Shown here: one piece after another, positions 9,225 to 17,280 of the stretch | Layout of the letters: every line of letters begins with the position of its first letter | How positions within the stretch are numbered: position 1 is the first letter of the stretch | DNA from: Ga0077555 sp963761475 | GTDB lineage: Bacteria; Pseudomonadota; Alphaproteobacteria; Rhizobiales; Hyphomicrobiaceae | Length of the DNA: 64,000 nucleotides | Assembly: GCA_963761475.1 (NCBI GenBank) | Contig: CAVXGT010000012.1 | Coordinates: 1 to 64,000, forward strand | Reading direction: 5' to 3' | Translations under genes and position numbers: made by a program | The notes under the pieces: model-generated | What the model saw: only the letters and a program-made list of their open reading frames with translations | What the model was told of the DNA's origin: nothing | Database searches by the model: none

Positions 9225-9653
9225 TTACCGGTTGTTCTTCAATGCCATGTCACCGACGATATCGTGCACCAGCGCCTTGCGCTGGAACAGCCACTTGCCG
9301 TCCTGTTTGACGAACCTGTCGCGGTAGGTCCCGCCCATTACCGGCAGCAACCCGTTATCAGCCTGCCGCACCACCAGATAATCGGACCGCACGTTGGCCC
9401 CATCGCCATCGAGCTCGATCAGGATGTTGGTGATGTAGTGTTTGCGCTGCGGCCCTTCTCCGGGCTTTGGCACCACCGATGCCAGCAGCGCCGCGATCGC
9501 CTCCCGCCCGCGCGCCGTGCCGTAATCCGTCGTCCACTCTCCATCGGGCGCAAAGACTCCGGCCACGGCATCGAATTGGCAGGCATCGAGATGATGGCAG
9601 TAGCGCGCCATCTGCTCGCGGATGGCATCCTTCTCGTCGGCTGCAAACGTCAT
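9225..9653 (-). CDS. NTF2-like / SnoaL-like domain protein
   Basis: A 142-residue single-domain protein of the nuclear-transport-factor-2 fold: N-terminal helix KDAIREQMARYCHHLDACQF, then FAPDGEWTTDYGTARGREAI and a C-terminal sheet ending GTYRDRFVKQDGKWLFQRK. This pattern marks the SnoaL_4 / aromatic-ring-dioxygenase-beta-like group, which includes hydratases, isomerases and non-catalytic subunits. The start is ATG 9653 with GAGTGAGG upstream. It is the last gene of a minus-strand run with the LivH permease and the two thiamine-diphosphate subunits, so it may act in the same degradative pathway; the reaction is unknown. Confidence 0.75.
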   Translation of the reverse strand: MTFAADEKDAIREQMARYCHHLDACQFDAVAGVFAPDGEWTTDYGTARGREAIAALLASVVPKPGEGPQRKHYITNILIELDGDGANVRSDYLVVRQADNGLLPVMGGTYRDRFVKQDGKWLFQRKALVHDIVGDMALKNNR

Positions 9654-9723
9654 GACGCACCTCACTCTCGCAGCAGGTCGCGGCGGCTCGAGACCGCCAC
9701 ACGCTCACGTACCCGCCCCGTCC

Positions 9724-10605
9724 TCACACCCGCTCCACCTTCACGGCTCCGAACAGACCATGCGGTCGCACGATCAGCATCGCGATCAAGGCCAGGTAGG
9801 CCGCCAGCATGCCGCAACCCGAGCCGAGGATCGGCTCCAGATACCCCGTCGCGAGACTCTCGATGATGCCGATCGCCACTGCCGCAACCACTGCGCCCCC
9901 GATACTGTCGAGCCCCCCGATGATCACGATCGGGAAGATCTTGACGCCCACGAGGCTCATCCCGAAACCGCCCCCGATGATGAACGTCCACAAGCTCCCG
10001 GCGATGACGCAAACCGCGCCGGCGAGACACCACGCCAGCGTGAAGTGACGGTGGACGTCGATCCCCAGCGCCATTGCCACCTTCTGGTCGTCGGCGATGG
10101 CTCTCAGCGCCACACCCGTTCGGCTGCGATGCATGAACCAGGCGATCAGGGCTGTCGCCACCGCTGCGATACCGGCAGCCGCCACCTTGTCGCCGGGAAT
10201 GAACAGCCCAGCGATCACGAAGGGCTCCGCCGGCAACGGCAGCGCAATCTCCCTCGGCACACCGGAAAACCCGAGCTGCACGGCCCCACGCAGTAGCGCA
10301 CCGAGCCCGAGCGTCACCATCAGGATCGCGATCAACGGCTGGCCGACCAGATGGCGGAGAACGCCTGCGTTGAACGCCAAGGCCAGCGCCGCCATGCCAA
10401 GGCAGGCGAAAACGAGCCCGCCTACCAATCCGAGCCCCAGCACAGAGCTACCCATGGCCACCAGCAGCCCGGCCACCATCACAAACTCACCGAGCGCGAA
10501 ATTGATGACCCGCGACGCCTTGTAGACGACCACGAAGGCGGTCGCCACGAGCGCATAGAGCATCCCCGCCAGGCTACCTTCGATCAAAAGTGCGGCGAGG
10601 TACAT
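9724..10605 (-). CDS. Branched-chain amino acid-type ABC transporter permease (LivH family)
   Basis: A 293-residue inner-membrane permease with eight or so hydrophobic segments. LivH signatures include YALVATAFVVVYKASRVINF near the start, GVALRAIADDQKVAMALGID (the EAA-like loop contacting the ATPases) and KIFPIVIIGGLDSIGGAV. Family members import branched-chain amino acids, amides or aromatic acids. No LivM, LivG, LivF or binding protein lies in the window, so this is an orphan permease or its partners are elsewhere. It is 78 bases downstream of the thiamine-diphosphate beta-subunit gene and probably in that operon. Confidence 0.85.
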   Translation of the reverse strand: MYLAALLIEGSLAGMLYALVATAFVVVYKASRVINFALGEFVMVAGLLVAMGSSVLGLGLVGGLVFACLGMAALALAFNAGVLRHLVGQPLIAILMVTLGLGALLRGAVQLGFSGVPREIALPLPAEPFVIAGLFIPGDKVAAAGIAAVATALIAWFMHRSRTGVALRAIADDQKVAMALGIDVHRHFTLAWCLAGAVCVIAGSLWTFIIGGGFGMSLVGVKIFPIVIIGGLDSIGGAVVAAVAIGIIESLATGYLEPILGSGCGMLAAYLALIAMLIVRPHGLFGAVKVERV

Positions 10606-10683
10606 GATCGGCTGCGCTCGCTTTCCGCTGCCTCAGCGGCAACGATCGCCGCCGGACTTTGCCACCCGACCGGACGGATAGGC

Positions 10684-11295
10684 TCACAGTTCGCCGAGCG
10701 AGCCCAGCCGGAACTGCACCCGCTTGGCCGCCGGGTCCAGGCTGCGCTTGAACTTCGGACCATCCGTCGGCTTGACGCGCAACAGCACGAAGCAGCTACC
10801 GTTGGTCTCACGCAACATCTTGGCGCCCTTGGCGATATCGGTGTCCTTCTCGACCGAGCAGGTCGCCTTGATGCCGGCCCCGATCGCCATCTGCTCGAGA
10901 TCGACCCCCAAGCACGTATGGCTCTTCTGGTAGCCGGTCTCGCCATAGTGCCCGTTGTCGACGCACAAGATGCGCAGGTTCGGCGGATTGAGCACGCTCA
11001 CTGTCGCCAGCGCACCGACGTTCATCAGCAGCTCGCCATCGCCCGTCGCCACCAGCACCTTCTTGTCCGGTCGCGCCAGCGCCAGCCCGAGCCCCATCGA
11101 GACGGCAGCACCCATGGCGCCGGCAAGGCCGTAGTAATTGGCGCCGTCCTTCGTCATCGCCGCCATGTCCTTGGCGGTCCCGGCGAGACCGGCGATGATC
11201 AGAAAGTCGTCGGCATTGCCGACGATGGCCGGCACCGCCGTGATCCGGTCGAGCGTGTAGCGCGGCCCAGCCGAGCGCTCAGGTTTGGTGGACAT
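10684..11295 (-). CDS. Thiamine-diphosphate enzyme, C-terminal (PP-domain) subunit; sulfopyruvate/phosphonopyruvate decarboxylase-like
   Basis: A 203-residue protein containing only the PP domain of a thiamine-diphosphate enzyme. The cofactor/Mg motif is GDGELLMNVGALATVSVLN, then ILCVDNGHYGETGYQ; the upstream GLAGAMGAAVSMGLGLALA is also typical. The complementary PYR domain is encoded by the next gene upstream, so the active enzyme should be a split heteromer as in ComD/ComE sulfopyruvate decarboxylase. The substrate (sulfopyruvate, phosphonopyruvate or another 2-oxo acid) cannot be decided. AGGAGA precedes the ATG. Confidence 0.75.
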   Translation of the reverse strand: MSTKPERSAGPRYTLDRITAVPAIVGNADDFLIIAGLAGTAKDMAAMTKDGANYYGLAGAMGAAVSMGLGLALARPDKKVLVATGDGELLMNVGALATVSVLNPPNLRILCVDNGHYGETGYQKSHTCLGVDLEQMAIGAGIKATCSVEKDTDIAKGAKMLRETNGSCFVLLRVKPTDGPKFKRSLDPAAKRVQFRLGSLGEL

Positions 11296-11398
11296 GATGA
11301 GGTGTCTCCTGGAAGGCCTGCAATCCGCTTCGGCGTCTGCAGCATGGTTCGAACAACGGACCAGTCCGGCAACCCTGCAAGGGCCGCCTCCAACTCCG

Positions 11399-11947
11399 CT
11401 AGAATGCCTTGGCGCCGATCAGCCTCTGCGTCAGCAGCACGGCGACCGCCTGGCCTGACTTCCACACCATGTTGCACGCGGCATCGATGGTGCTCACCAC
11501 GTCCTCAGGCCGCGTGATCTCGAGCACCACGAAGTCCAGCGCCTTGAGCACCGGCACCGCCGCCTGCCCCATGCCCATCTGCCAGGGATTGCCTTCCCCG
11601 AACTCGCCGCGCATCGACAGCACCGTCAGGAACGGGAACCGCCCACCCTGCACCATCGACATGAAGTTGACGCAGTTGCCAAGACCGGACGACTGCATCA
11701 GCAGTACCGACTTGGCGCCGCCCAGGTGCGCGCCGCATGCGAGTGCAACGCCTTCCTCCTCGGTTGTCAGCGCCACCGAATGCACGTCCTTGTCGGCAAT
11801 CGAGCGGTCGATGCACACCCTGTGTCCGGCATCTGGCACGTAGGAGAACTGAGTCACACCGTTGCGCCGCAGCGCCTCGTAGAGCTTGTTCTGCCAGCCT
11901 GTCGAAATTTCATTGGCGTGCTCGTCCTCGGTCTTGAGGTCGGCCAT
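11399..11947 (-). CDS. Thiamine-diphosphate enzyme, N-terminal (PYR-domain) subunit
   Basis: A 182-residue protein with only the PYR domain: WQNKLYEALRRNGVTQFSYV, then ALTTEEEGVALACGAHLGG, whose Glu cluster supplies the residue that activates the thiamine ring, and QSSGLGNCVNFM. It pairs with the PP-domain subunit encoded 103 bases downstream. The start at ATG 11947 has GAGGAT upstream; a longer in-frame N-terminus is Pro/Arg-rich and non-homologous. First gene of the probable operon with the PP subunit, LivH and the NTF2-like protein. Confidence 0.75.
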   Translation of the reverse strand: MADLKTEDEHANEISTGWQNKLYEALRRNGVTQFSYVPDAGHRVCIDRSIADKDVHSVALTTEEEGVALACGAHLGGAKSVLLMQSSGLGNCVNFMSMVQGGRFPFLTVLSMRGEFGEGNPWQMGMGQAAVPVLKALDFVVLEITRPEDVVSTIDAACNMVWKSGQAVAVLLTQRLIGAKAF

Positions 11948-12132
11948 GAGCGGTATCCTCGCTTGCGTTGGCTCGGGAAATGGGATGGCCAAACGTAGTG
12001 GTGCCGGCCGCACCTCGCAAGCAGGCTTTCAGCCTGCCCCCGACGCCCGTGCCATGGCTGCCCCCAGCACCCGGCCGGGGCGACGACGAGCCCCCGCGCC
12101 GCGTACCCACCCTTGCCGCCCGAGCAATCGGT

Positions 12133-13023
12133 TTAAGCCCCCGCTCCTGGCAGCCCCTCGCGGTCCTGCCGTCCGAGCCACCATCCGACCACGCCTTCGA
12201 TCCGGCCGAAAATGGTGCATCCCGCGAGCATCACGGCAGAGGCCAACTTCGGAGCCCGGTGCACCCGGGAGAGCGGCCCAACGAAGCCGCGCGCCGCCAC
12301 CCAGAGCGGCAAGCCGTGCTTGACGTAGAGCGCCCCGGTGCCGCGCCCATACATGCGCTCGCGCCGGCACTGCGCCCGGGTCGCCGCCGGCCACTCCTGA
12401 TGCGCATGATGGATCCGCGCCTCCGGCAGATAGTCGATCCGTCGCCCCTCGCCGAGCATCCGCAAAATGAGATCGGTCTCCTCGCCGCAGCCGAACCAGC
12501 GCCCGGTCCCCAGCCGCGCATCGAACCCGCCCATCGCCTGCAGCCGCTCCAGCAGGAAAAACAACGTGAACGAGGTCGCATCGCCAGCCCGAAACCGCCG
12601 CCATGCCGCGCTCGACAGCGGTGCTGCCGGACGCGAGCCAACCCGATCCATCTCGCACCAGCGCGCAACGATGCCGTCGATCGCCTCGTTGCCCTCTATC
12701 GCCTGCCGCACCCTGGCGATCACGTCGGGCTCATACCAGCAATCGTCATCCGGAAATGCCACCACGCGTCCGCTGGCATGCTGAAGCCCGAGGTTGCGTG
12801 CGAGCGACAAGTTGGCAACATCCAGCCGCACATGCTTGACGGCAATGCCGGCCGCGCGCACCGGCTCCAGCAGCGGCGCTATCAGCTCGCCGCGGTTCTG
12901 ATCGACCACGATCAGCTCGAAGCCGCGGTCCGTCTGCGCCACCAACGAGGCCAGCGCCGGCTTGAGTTCGTCCGACCGTCCGTAGGTCGCCATGACCAGC
13001 GAAAACAAAACGTCATCACTCAT
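12133..13023 (-). CDS. Family 2 glycosyltransferase
   Basis: About 296 residues with a GT-A fold: FSLVMATYGRSDELKPAL at the start, nucleotide-binding ELIVVDQNRGE, and a DDD metal site in VVAFPDDDCWYEPDVIARV (a variant of the usual DxD). FGCGEETDLILRMLGEG is the ED-like catalytic region of GT2 enzymes. No confident transmembrane helices, except a weak segment near the C-terminus. ATG 13023 is preferred; two other in-frame ATGs lie up to 27 bases upstream. Third minus-strand member of a glycan cluster with the GH-like gene and a second GT2. Confidence 0.82.
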   Translation of the reverse strand: MSDDVLFSLVMATYGRSDELKPALASLVAQTDRGFELIVVDQNRGELIAPLLEPVRAAGIAVKHVRLDVANLSLARNLGLQHASGRVVAFPDDDCWYEPDVIARVRQAIEGNEAIDGIVARWCEMDRVGSRPAAPLSSAAWRRFRAGDATSFTLFFLLERLQAMGGFDARLGTGRWFGCGEETDLILRMLGEGRRIDYLPEARIHHAHQEWPAATRAQCRRERMYGRGTGALYVKHGLPLWVAARGFVGPLSRVHRAPKLASAVMLAGCTIFGRIEGVVGWWLGRQDREGLPGAGA

Positions 13024-13202
13024 TGCTGCACTCGTCATCCCGGATGTCATTGAGTCCAGCGCTTCGCGGGGCTACTTCACTCGGTGGGCCGTTCTCCGAC
13101 CTTCTGGGTGCTGGTGCTAGCATGCGCCCGCCGCGCGTGACTATGGCATTCGCCGCGGATCAGTTATGACATCTGGAGGAAAGGTAAACCCACGACACCC
13201 CG

Positions 13203-14438
13203 TCAGGCGCGTAGGGCCAGGCCGTCACTGAACGCCATCCAGATGCTGCCGTCGCCCAGCTCCGCTGCCTGCCGGATGATGCGGCCAGCAAGTTCCCGAT
13301 GCATCTCGCCGATGGCCGCTCCGAGCTCTGGCGTCCGCGCGGGATCCCCGAGCGTCCGCATGATCGAGTGCTTGTAGAGATAAACGCCGAGATATCCCAT
13401 CCCCGCGGGGATCATCAGCCAGCGCTTGATCGCGGTGACCTTATTGGCAACGCTCGGCCGTTCTGCTGTCCAGAACTCAGGCGCTTCGACCCCGCATTCG
13501 CTGACGTACCGCGCCAACCCCGCCCGGAACCCTGCTTCCCGGAACCTCGCCTCATAGGCGGCGAGTTCCCCGATCATCTTGTTGGGGTCGTTGCGATAGG
13601 TATAGCTGTGCACCGATAACGCCTGAGCGTGATCGCGGCCGTGGCCACCGCTGCCGTCCGCAGCATGGGCGAACCGCACCAGCGAGTTCCCGAGCCCCGC
13701 CTCCGCGTCCTGCCCTTCCCAGGCGCCGATCATCAGCTTGACGTCGCCCGGCAGCACGCCGCGCACTGCCCGCGCCATCGCCGCCAACTCGCCCGCCGTC
13801 CCTGTGAAGAAGCCGGGCTTGTCCATCCACGGCCCCCATCTGTCCTCGAACGGGCGACGCCGCCCCGCTCCGAAATTCGGTTCATTCCAGGGCTCGATGA
13901 AGTGGATCTTTCCCGGATGCCGCGCCAGCATCGCCGCCACGAAGCGCGCCGCAGCCATCGGCTCCCTCGGCGGCGATCCCCCTCCCGGCAGGTCCGGATA
14001 GGGCCACGGCTCGCCTGGGTATTTCTGGTAGAACACCGGACACCCGCAGATCACGAAAATCCGCGTCTTGCCTGGATTGGCTGCAATCCAAAGATCGAGC
14101 GCCCGCCACTGGTACACGCCGGGCGCAACCTCGATGTTGGCCCACTGCAAAACTGGTTTTCCGCTGCCGTCGTCGGCATCGTGCGAGCGCACGGCACCAT
14201 AGCCATGGATCGGCGGTGGCGTGGACCCGCCAAGCCCGTGATCGGTGTGGAGGCCGACATAGTCGAACGGCAACGCCAGCGGGCTCTCTGTCGCCCTGCG
14301 CAGCCATCGCTTCACCGCGAGTGGCGGTTTCGCGTCCTCACCTGCCGACGCCCGCAGGCCACCAGCCCCCACGCCCACCAGCCCCGCCATGACACCGCGC
14401 CGAGACGGCAACCAGCAGCTCCGGCCACCACCAGTCAT
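13203..14438 (-). CDS. Secreted clan-A glycoside hydrolase-like protein
   Basis: A 411-residue protein with a Tat-like or long Sec signal (PSRRGVMAGLVGVGAGGL). The TIM-barrel acid/base signature is WNEPNFG (Glu186) and the likely nucleophile is Glu313 in YVSECGVEAPEFW, the spacing of clan-A families such as GH39 or GH5. It therefore probably retains glycosidase chemistry on beta-linked sugars outside the cytoplasm. ATG 14438 is used; a TTG at 14444 would overlap the stop of the upstream glycosyltransferase. Placed between two glycosyltransferases, it may trim a polysaccharide or exopolysaccharide they build. Confidence 0.7.
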   Translation of the reverse strand: MTGGGRSCWLPSRRGVMAGLVGVGAGGLRASAGEDAKPPLAVKRWLRRATESPLALPFDYVGLHTDHGLGGSTPPPIHGYGAVRSHDADDGSGKPVLQWANIEVAPGVYQWRALDLWIAANPGKTRIFVICGCPVFYQKYPGEPWPYPDLPGGGSPPREPMAAARFVAAMLARHPGKIHFIEPWNEPNFGAGRRRPFEDRWGPWMDKPGFFTGTAGELAAMARAVRGVLPGDVKLMIGAWEGQDAEAGLGNSLVRFAHAADGSGGHGRDHAQALSVHSYTYRNDPNKMIGELAAYEARFREAGFRAGLARYVSECGVEAPEFWTAERPSVANKVTAIKRWLMIPAGMGYLGVYLYKHSIMRTLGDPARTPELGAAIGEMHRELAGRIIRQAAELGDGSIWMAFSDGLALRA

Positions 14439-14440
14439 CT

Positions 14441-15205
14441 TCAAGCGGACGCCACGTTGCCGGAGGGCTTCAGCGCCAGTCGCGCCGTCCGCACCAGATA
14501 GCGCGCCAGATGTTCGCCAAGCTCCATCGGATTGCGGCCTGCATGCTTCCAGCGGACCCGGAAGTCCTCATGATGGCAACTGCCCACGTTGACCGACGAC
14601 AGGCTTCCCTTGTGATAGCGGAAGGCCGCCAGATAATCGTCGAGTTGTATCGGATCGCCCATTTTCGCGAGCTTCAACCACATGTCGTAGTCCATGGCGC
14701 ACCGATACTGCGGGTCGAACCCGCCCGTGCGTTCGAACGCGTCCCGCCGCACGAACGTCGAGGCGTGCGGTACGATGTTCCGCCGCACCAGCACGTTCCA
14801 GCTATAGCGCTTGGTCTCGAAATCGTTGTCCTCGAGCCGCCCGTCGATCAGCGACTTGCAGCGCCCGAACAGCCATGGCGCATTTTGCGCCTCGAACGCC
14901 GCCGCCACCTTGGTGAAGACGTCGGTGCCGAGATAGATGTCGTCGGAGTGCATGTGCGCAATGACATCGCCGGTCGCCACTGCCGCCCCGGCATTCATCG
15001 CCCGCGAGATTCCGCCGCGCACGTTCTCTAGGATTTTCACGTCCCCTTCGACGGCCTTGATCCGCTCAAGCGTGCCGTCCGTCGACCCACCGTCGACGAA
15101 GATGTGCTCAACGTGCGGATACACCTGCTGGCGGATCGACGCGATGGCCTCGCCGATCAGCGGCTCACTGTTCCATGTGCACGTAACGATAGAGAACTTC
15201 AGCAT
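14441..15205 (-). CDS. Family 2 glycosyltransferase
   Basis: A 254-residue WcaA-type enzyme: MLKFSIVTCTWNSEPLIGEA, HIFVDGGSTDGTLE for nucleotide binding, a DD metal site in HMHSDDIYLGTDVF, and the acceptor region RRDAFERTGGFDPQYRCAMD followed by DMWLKLA. These short GT2 proteins transfer a single sugar in lipopolysaccharide or capsule synthesis. The gene abuts the hydrolase downstream. The 351 bases upstream contain no recognisable gene, so this is probably the first gene of the cluster. Confidence 0.88.
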   Translation of the reverse strand: MLKFSIVTCTWNSEPLIGEAIASIRQQVYPHVEHIFVDGGSTDGTLERIKAVEGDVKILENVRGGISRAMNAGAAVATGDVIAHMHSDDIYLGTDVFTKVAAAFEAQNAPWLFGRCKSLIDGRLEDNDFETKRYSWNVLVRRNIVPHASTFVRRDAFERTGGFDPQYRCAMDYDMWLKLAKMGDPIQLDDYLAAFRYHKGSLSSVNVGSCHHEDFRVRWKHAGRNPMELGEHLARYLVRTARLALKPSGNVASA

Positions 15206-15556
15206 CCAACAGCGTCCACGGTTCAGGGGTTGTCGAGGCTATGACGCCATGCGACGGCAAACGGCCAGGCCGACCGCTAGAGCAAGTTCGCCGGATTGGA
15301 CCCGTCTGTTGCCTCAGACGGCGGCCGCCCCACGCAGCCACGCTCCCTGCCCAAGCAAGTCCCGCACCACGGCCGCAACCGGCAGTGGTCGGCCCTTTTA
15401 ACCGGAGATCATGACATTTGCCCAGCTTTGGCACACACTGGTCGTCCGGGTTTGGTCCACCACGCCCCCGCACCGGGCCCCCGCCAGGCGTTTGACCCGA
15501 TGACCCGAACCGTTGATTTTCCATTATCCGCCCTCGCCCAAACCGGAGCCATCTCC
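15206..15556. other. Intergenic region (divergent promoters)
   Basis: No gene recognised in 351 bases between the minus-strand glycan cluster and the plus-strand epimerase. One hairpin on the plus strand (arms 15371-15375 and 15390-15394, then CTTTT) could be a weak terminator or leader structure for the epimerase. Confidence 0.35.
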
Positions 15557-15979
15557 ATGAAGATCAAGCGCATCGAACACATCGCCATCGCCCTCAAAAA
15601 CATGGATACCGTCAAGGACGTGCTGGCCAACAAGCTCGGCATCGAGATGGAATACGAGGAGCATTTGCCGGCCCACAAGACGACGCTCGCCATGTTCCCG
15701 GTGGGCGACACCTACCTCGAACTACTGCAGTCGGATGCGCCCAACTCCGGCACCAACAAGTGGATCGACGAGCGCGGCGAAGGGCTCTTTCACATCTGCC
15801 TCGAGGTCGATGACATCGACGCCTCCATCACCGAGCTCAAGGCCAAGGGCATCGGCTTCCAGACCGAGCAGCCCATGATCGGCCACGGCAACTGCCGCAT
15901 CATCTTCATGGATCCTAAGACCACCGGCGGCCTCGTCATCGAGCTGGCCGAACCCCCGAAAGGCGGCCACGCCCACTGA
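15557..15979 (+). CDS. mce: Methylmalonyl-CoA epimerase-like VOC protein
   Basis: A 140-residue vicinal-oxygen-chelate protein with two beta-alpha-beta-beta-beta modules. The likely metal ligands are His in RIEHIAIALKN, Glu in DTYLELLQ, His in GEGLFHICLEVDDID, and the C-terminal Glu in GGLVIELAEPP, the H-E-H-E pattern of methylmalonyl-CoA epimerases. That enzyme interconverts (R)- and (S)-methylmalonyl-CoA in propionyl-CoA metabolism. No mutase is in the window, so another VOC function remains possible. ATG 15557 is chosen because homology starts at residue 1; the longer reading frame upstream lacks similarity. Confidence 0.78.
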   Translation: MKIKRIEHIAIALKNMDTVKDVLANKLGIEMEYEEHLPAHKTTLAMFPVGDTYLELLQSDAPNSGTNKWIDERGEGLFHICLEVDDIDASITELKAKGIGFQTEQPMIGHGNCRIIFMDPKTTGGLVIELAEPPKGGHAH

Positions 15980-15990
15980 TCCGCCTCCCC

Positions 15991-16112
15991 CGCGCCTTCC
16001 CGCCGGCTCCCCACCACTACGCGCGTTGCGGCCGGCTCCCCGCAGGGAAGTCGCAACGCGCCACGAATTCCGCGCCTTCCGGCCGGCTCCGCGCAGCGGA
16101 GTCGGAAGGCGC
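15991..16112. repeat. REP-like tandem palindromes
   Basis: Two adjacent hairpins. The first has perfect 10-base arms at 16021-16030 and 16052-16061. The second has 9-base arms at 16072-16080 and 16104-16112 with an inner stem. Both carry the core GCCGGCTCC on the left arm side and GTCG before the right arm, so they are related elements with different outer stems. A third partial copy of the left half lies at 15991-16010. They sit between convergent genes, a typical REP location, and could also act as a bidirectional transcription barrier. Confidence 0.6.
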
Positions 16113-16114
16113 CC

Positions 16115-17266
16115 TTATATGAGCCCGCCCATCCGCGCCAACGCGCGGACGTGATGGTCGGCGTTGCCGAACGCCAGGTCGATCATGGTGAGCCGCTTGA
16201 AATAGTGGCCGACCTTGTACTCGGTCGTCATGCCGATGCCGCCATGCAGTTGCACGCCGTCCTGGCCCACCAGCCGGCCGCCGCGCCCGATCTGCACCTT
16301 TACCGCATGCATCGCCTTGCGCCGCTCCGTGGCATCGTCTTCGCCGGCCATCATGCCGCCGTAGATCATCATGCTCTTCGACTGCTCGAGGGCCGTGAAC
16401 ATGTCGACTGAGCGATGCTGCAACACCTGGAACGAACCGATTGCCACGCCAAACTGCTTGCGTGTTTTGAGATAGTCGACGGTGGCGTCGTGCACCACGT
16501 CCATGGCGCCGACCGCCTCTGCGGCGAGATAGGCGATGGCCTCGTCCGTCGTGCGTTCGAGCGCTGCCAGCGCCTTGCCGGGTTCGCCCAGCACATCGTC
16601 CTTGCCAACCTTCACGCCCGAAAGCGTGATGTCGGCAGCCCGCCCACCGTCCTGCGTCGCATATCCCCGCCGCGACAGGCCCGCAGCCTTGCCGTCGACC
16701 AGGAACAGCCCGATCCCCTCCTTCGCGCGCCGGTCGCCTGAGACACGCGCCGAGACGATGATCTTGTCGGCGCTGTCGCCATTGACGACCACCATCTTCT
16801 CGCCTTCGAGCGTGTAGCCGCCGGCCCCATCGGACTTGGCCGTCGTTGCCACATCGAAGATGTCGAAGCGCGACTGCTTTTCCTGTGTCGCGAGCGCGAG
16901 CGTCATTGTTCCCGCTGCGACCTCCGGCACCAGTCGCTGGCGCTGCGCTGCCGATGCCGCATGCCGCAGGATGCCGCCGCCGAGCACGACCGTTGCATAG
17001 AACGGCTCGAGCGCCAGCGTCCGCCCCATGGCCTCGCCGACGATCATCATCTCGATCGCCCCCTGCCCGAGGCCGCCGTCCTCCTCGGCGAACGGAATGG
17101 CAGCAAGCCCCTGCTCGGCCAGCTCCTTCCAGCCTGCCTCGCTATAGCCCTTGGGCTGCTTCGCCATCTCGGTGCGGGTCTTCACCACGTCCGGGTAGCG
17201 CCGTGCCAGCAGTCCGTTGACGCTGTCTTTGAGCAGTTGCTGCTCTTCGGAGAAATCGAGATCCAT
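16115..17266 (-). CDS. Acyl-CoA dehydrogenase, small-subunit type (PimD-like)
   Basis: A 383-residue acyl-CoA dehydrogenase starting MDLDFSEEQQLLKDSVNGLL, the N-terminal form of PimD-type subunits. The FAD-binding centre and the C-terminal helical domain are present (TLALATQEKQSRFDI; LKTRKQFGVAIGSFQVLQHR; VQLHGGIGMTTEYKVGHYFK). It oxidises an acyl-CoA to the 2-enoyl-CoA. A larger PimC-like dehydrogenase lies two genes upstream on the same strand, so the two probably form a heteromer acting on dicarboxyl- or long-chain acyl-CoA. It starts 14 bases after the PEP-mutase-like gene. Confidence 0.85.
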   Translation of the reverse strand: MDLDFSEEQQLLKDSVNGLLARRYPDVVKTRTEMAKQPKGYSEAGWKELAEQGLAAIPFAEEDGGLGQGAIEMMIVGEAMGRTLALEPFYATVVLGGGILRHAASAAQRQRLVPEVAAGTMTLALATQEKQSRFDIFDVATTAKSDGAGGYTLEGEKMVVVNGDSADKIIVSARVSGDRRAKEGIGLFLVDGKAAGLSRRGYATQDGGRAADITLSGVKVGKDDVLGEPGKALAALERTTDEAIAYLAAEAVGAMDVVHDATVDYLKTRKQFGVAIGSFQVLQHRSVDMFTALEQSKSMMIYGGMMAGEDDATERRKAMHAVKVQIGRGGRLVGQDGVQLHGGIGMTTEYKVGHYFKRLTMIDLAFGNADHHVRALARMGGLI

Positions 17267-17280
17267 GGGATTTGCTCTTC

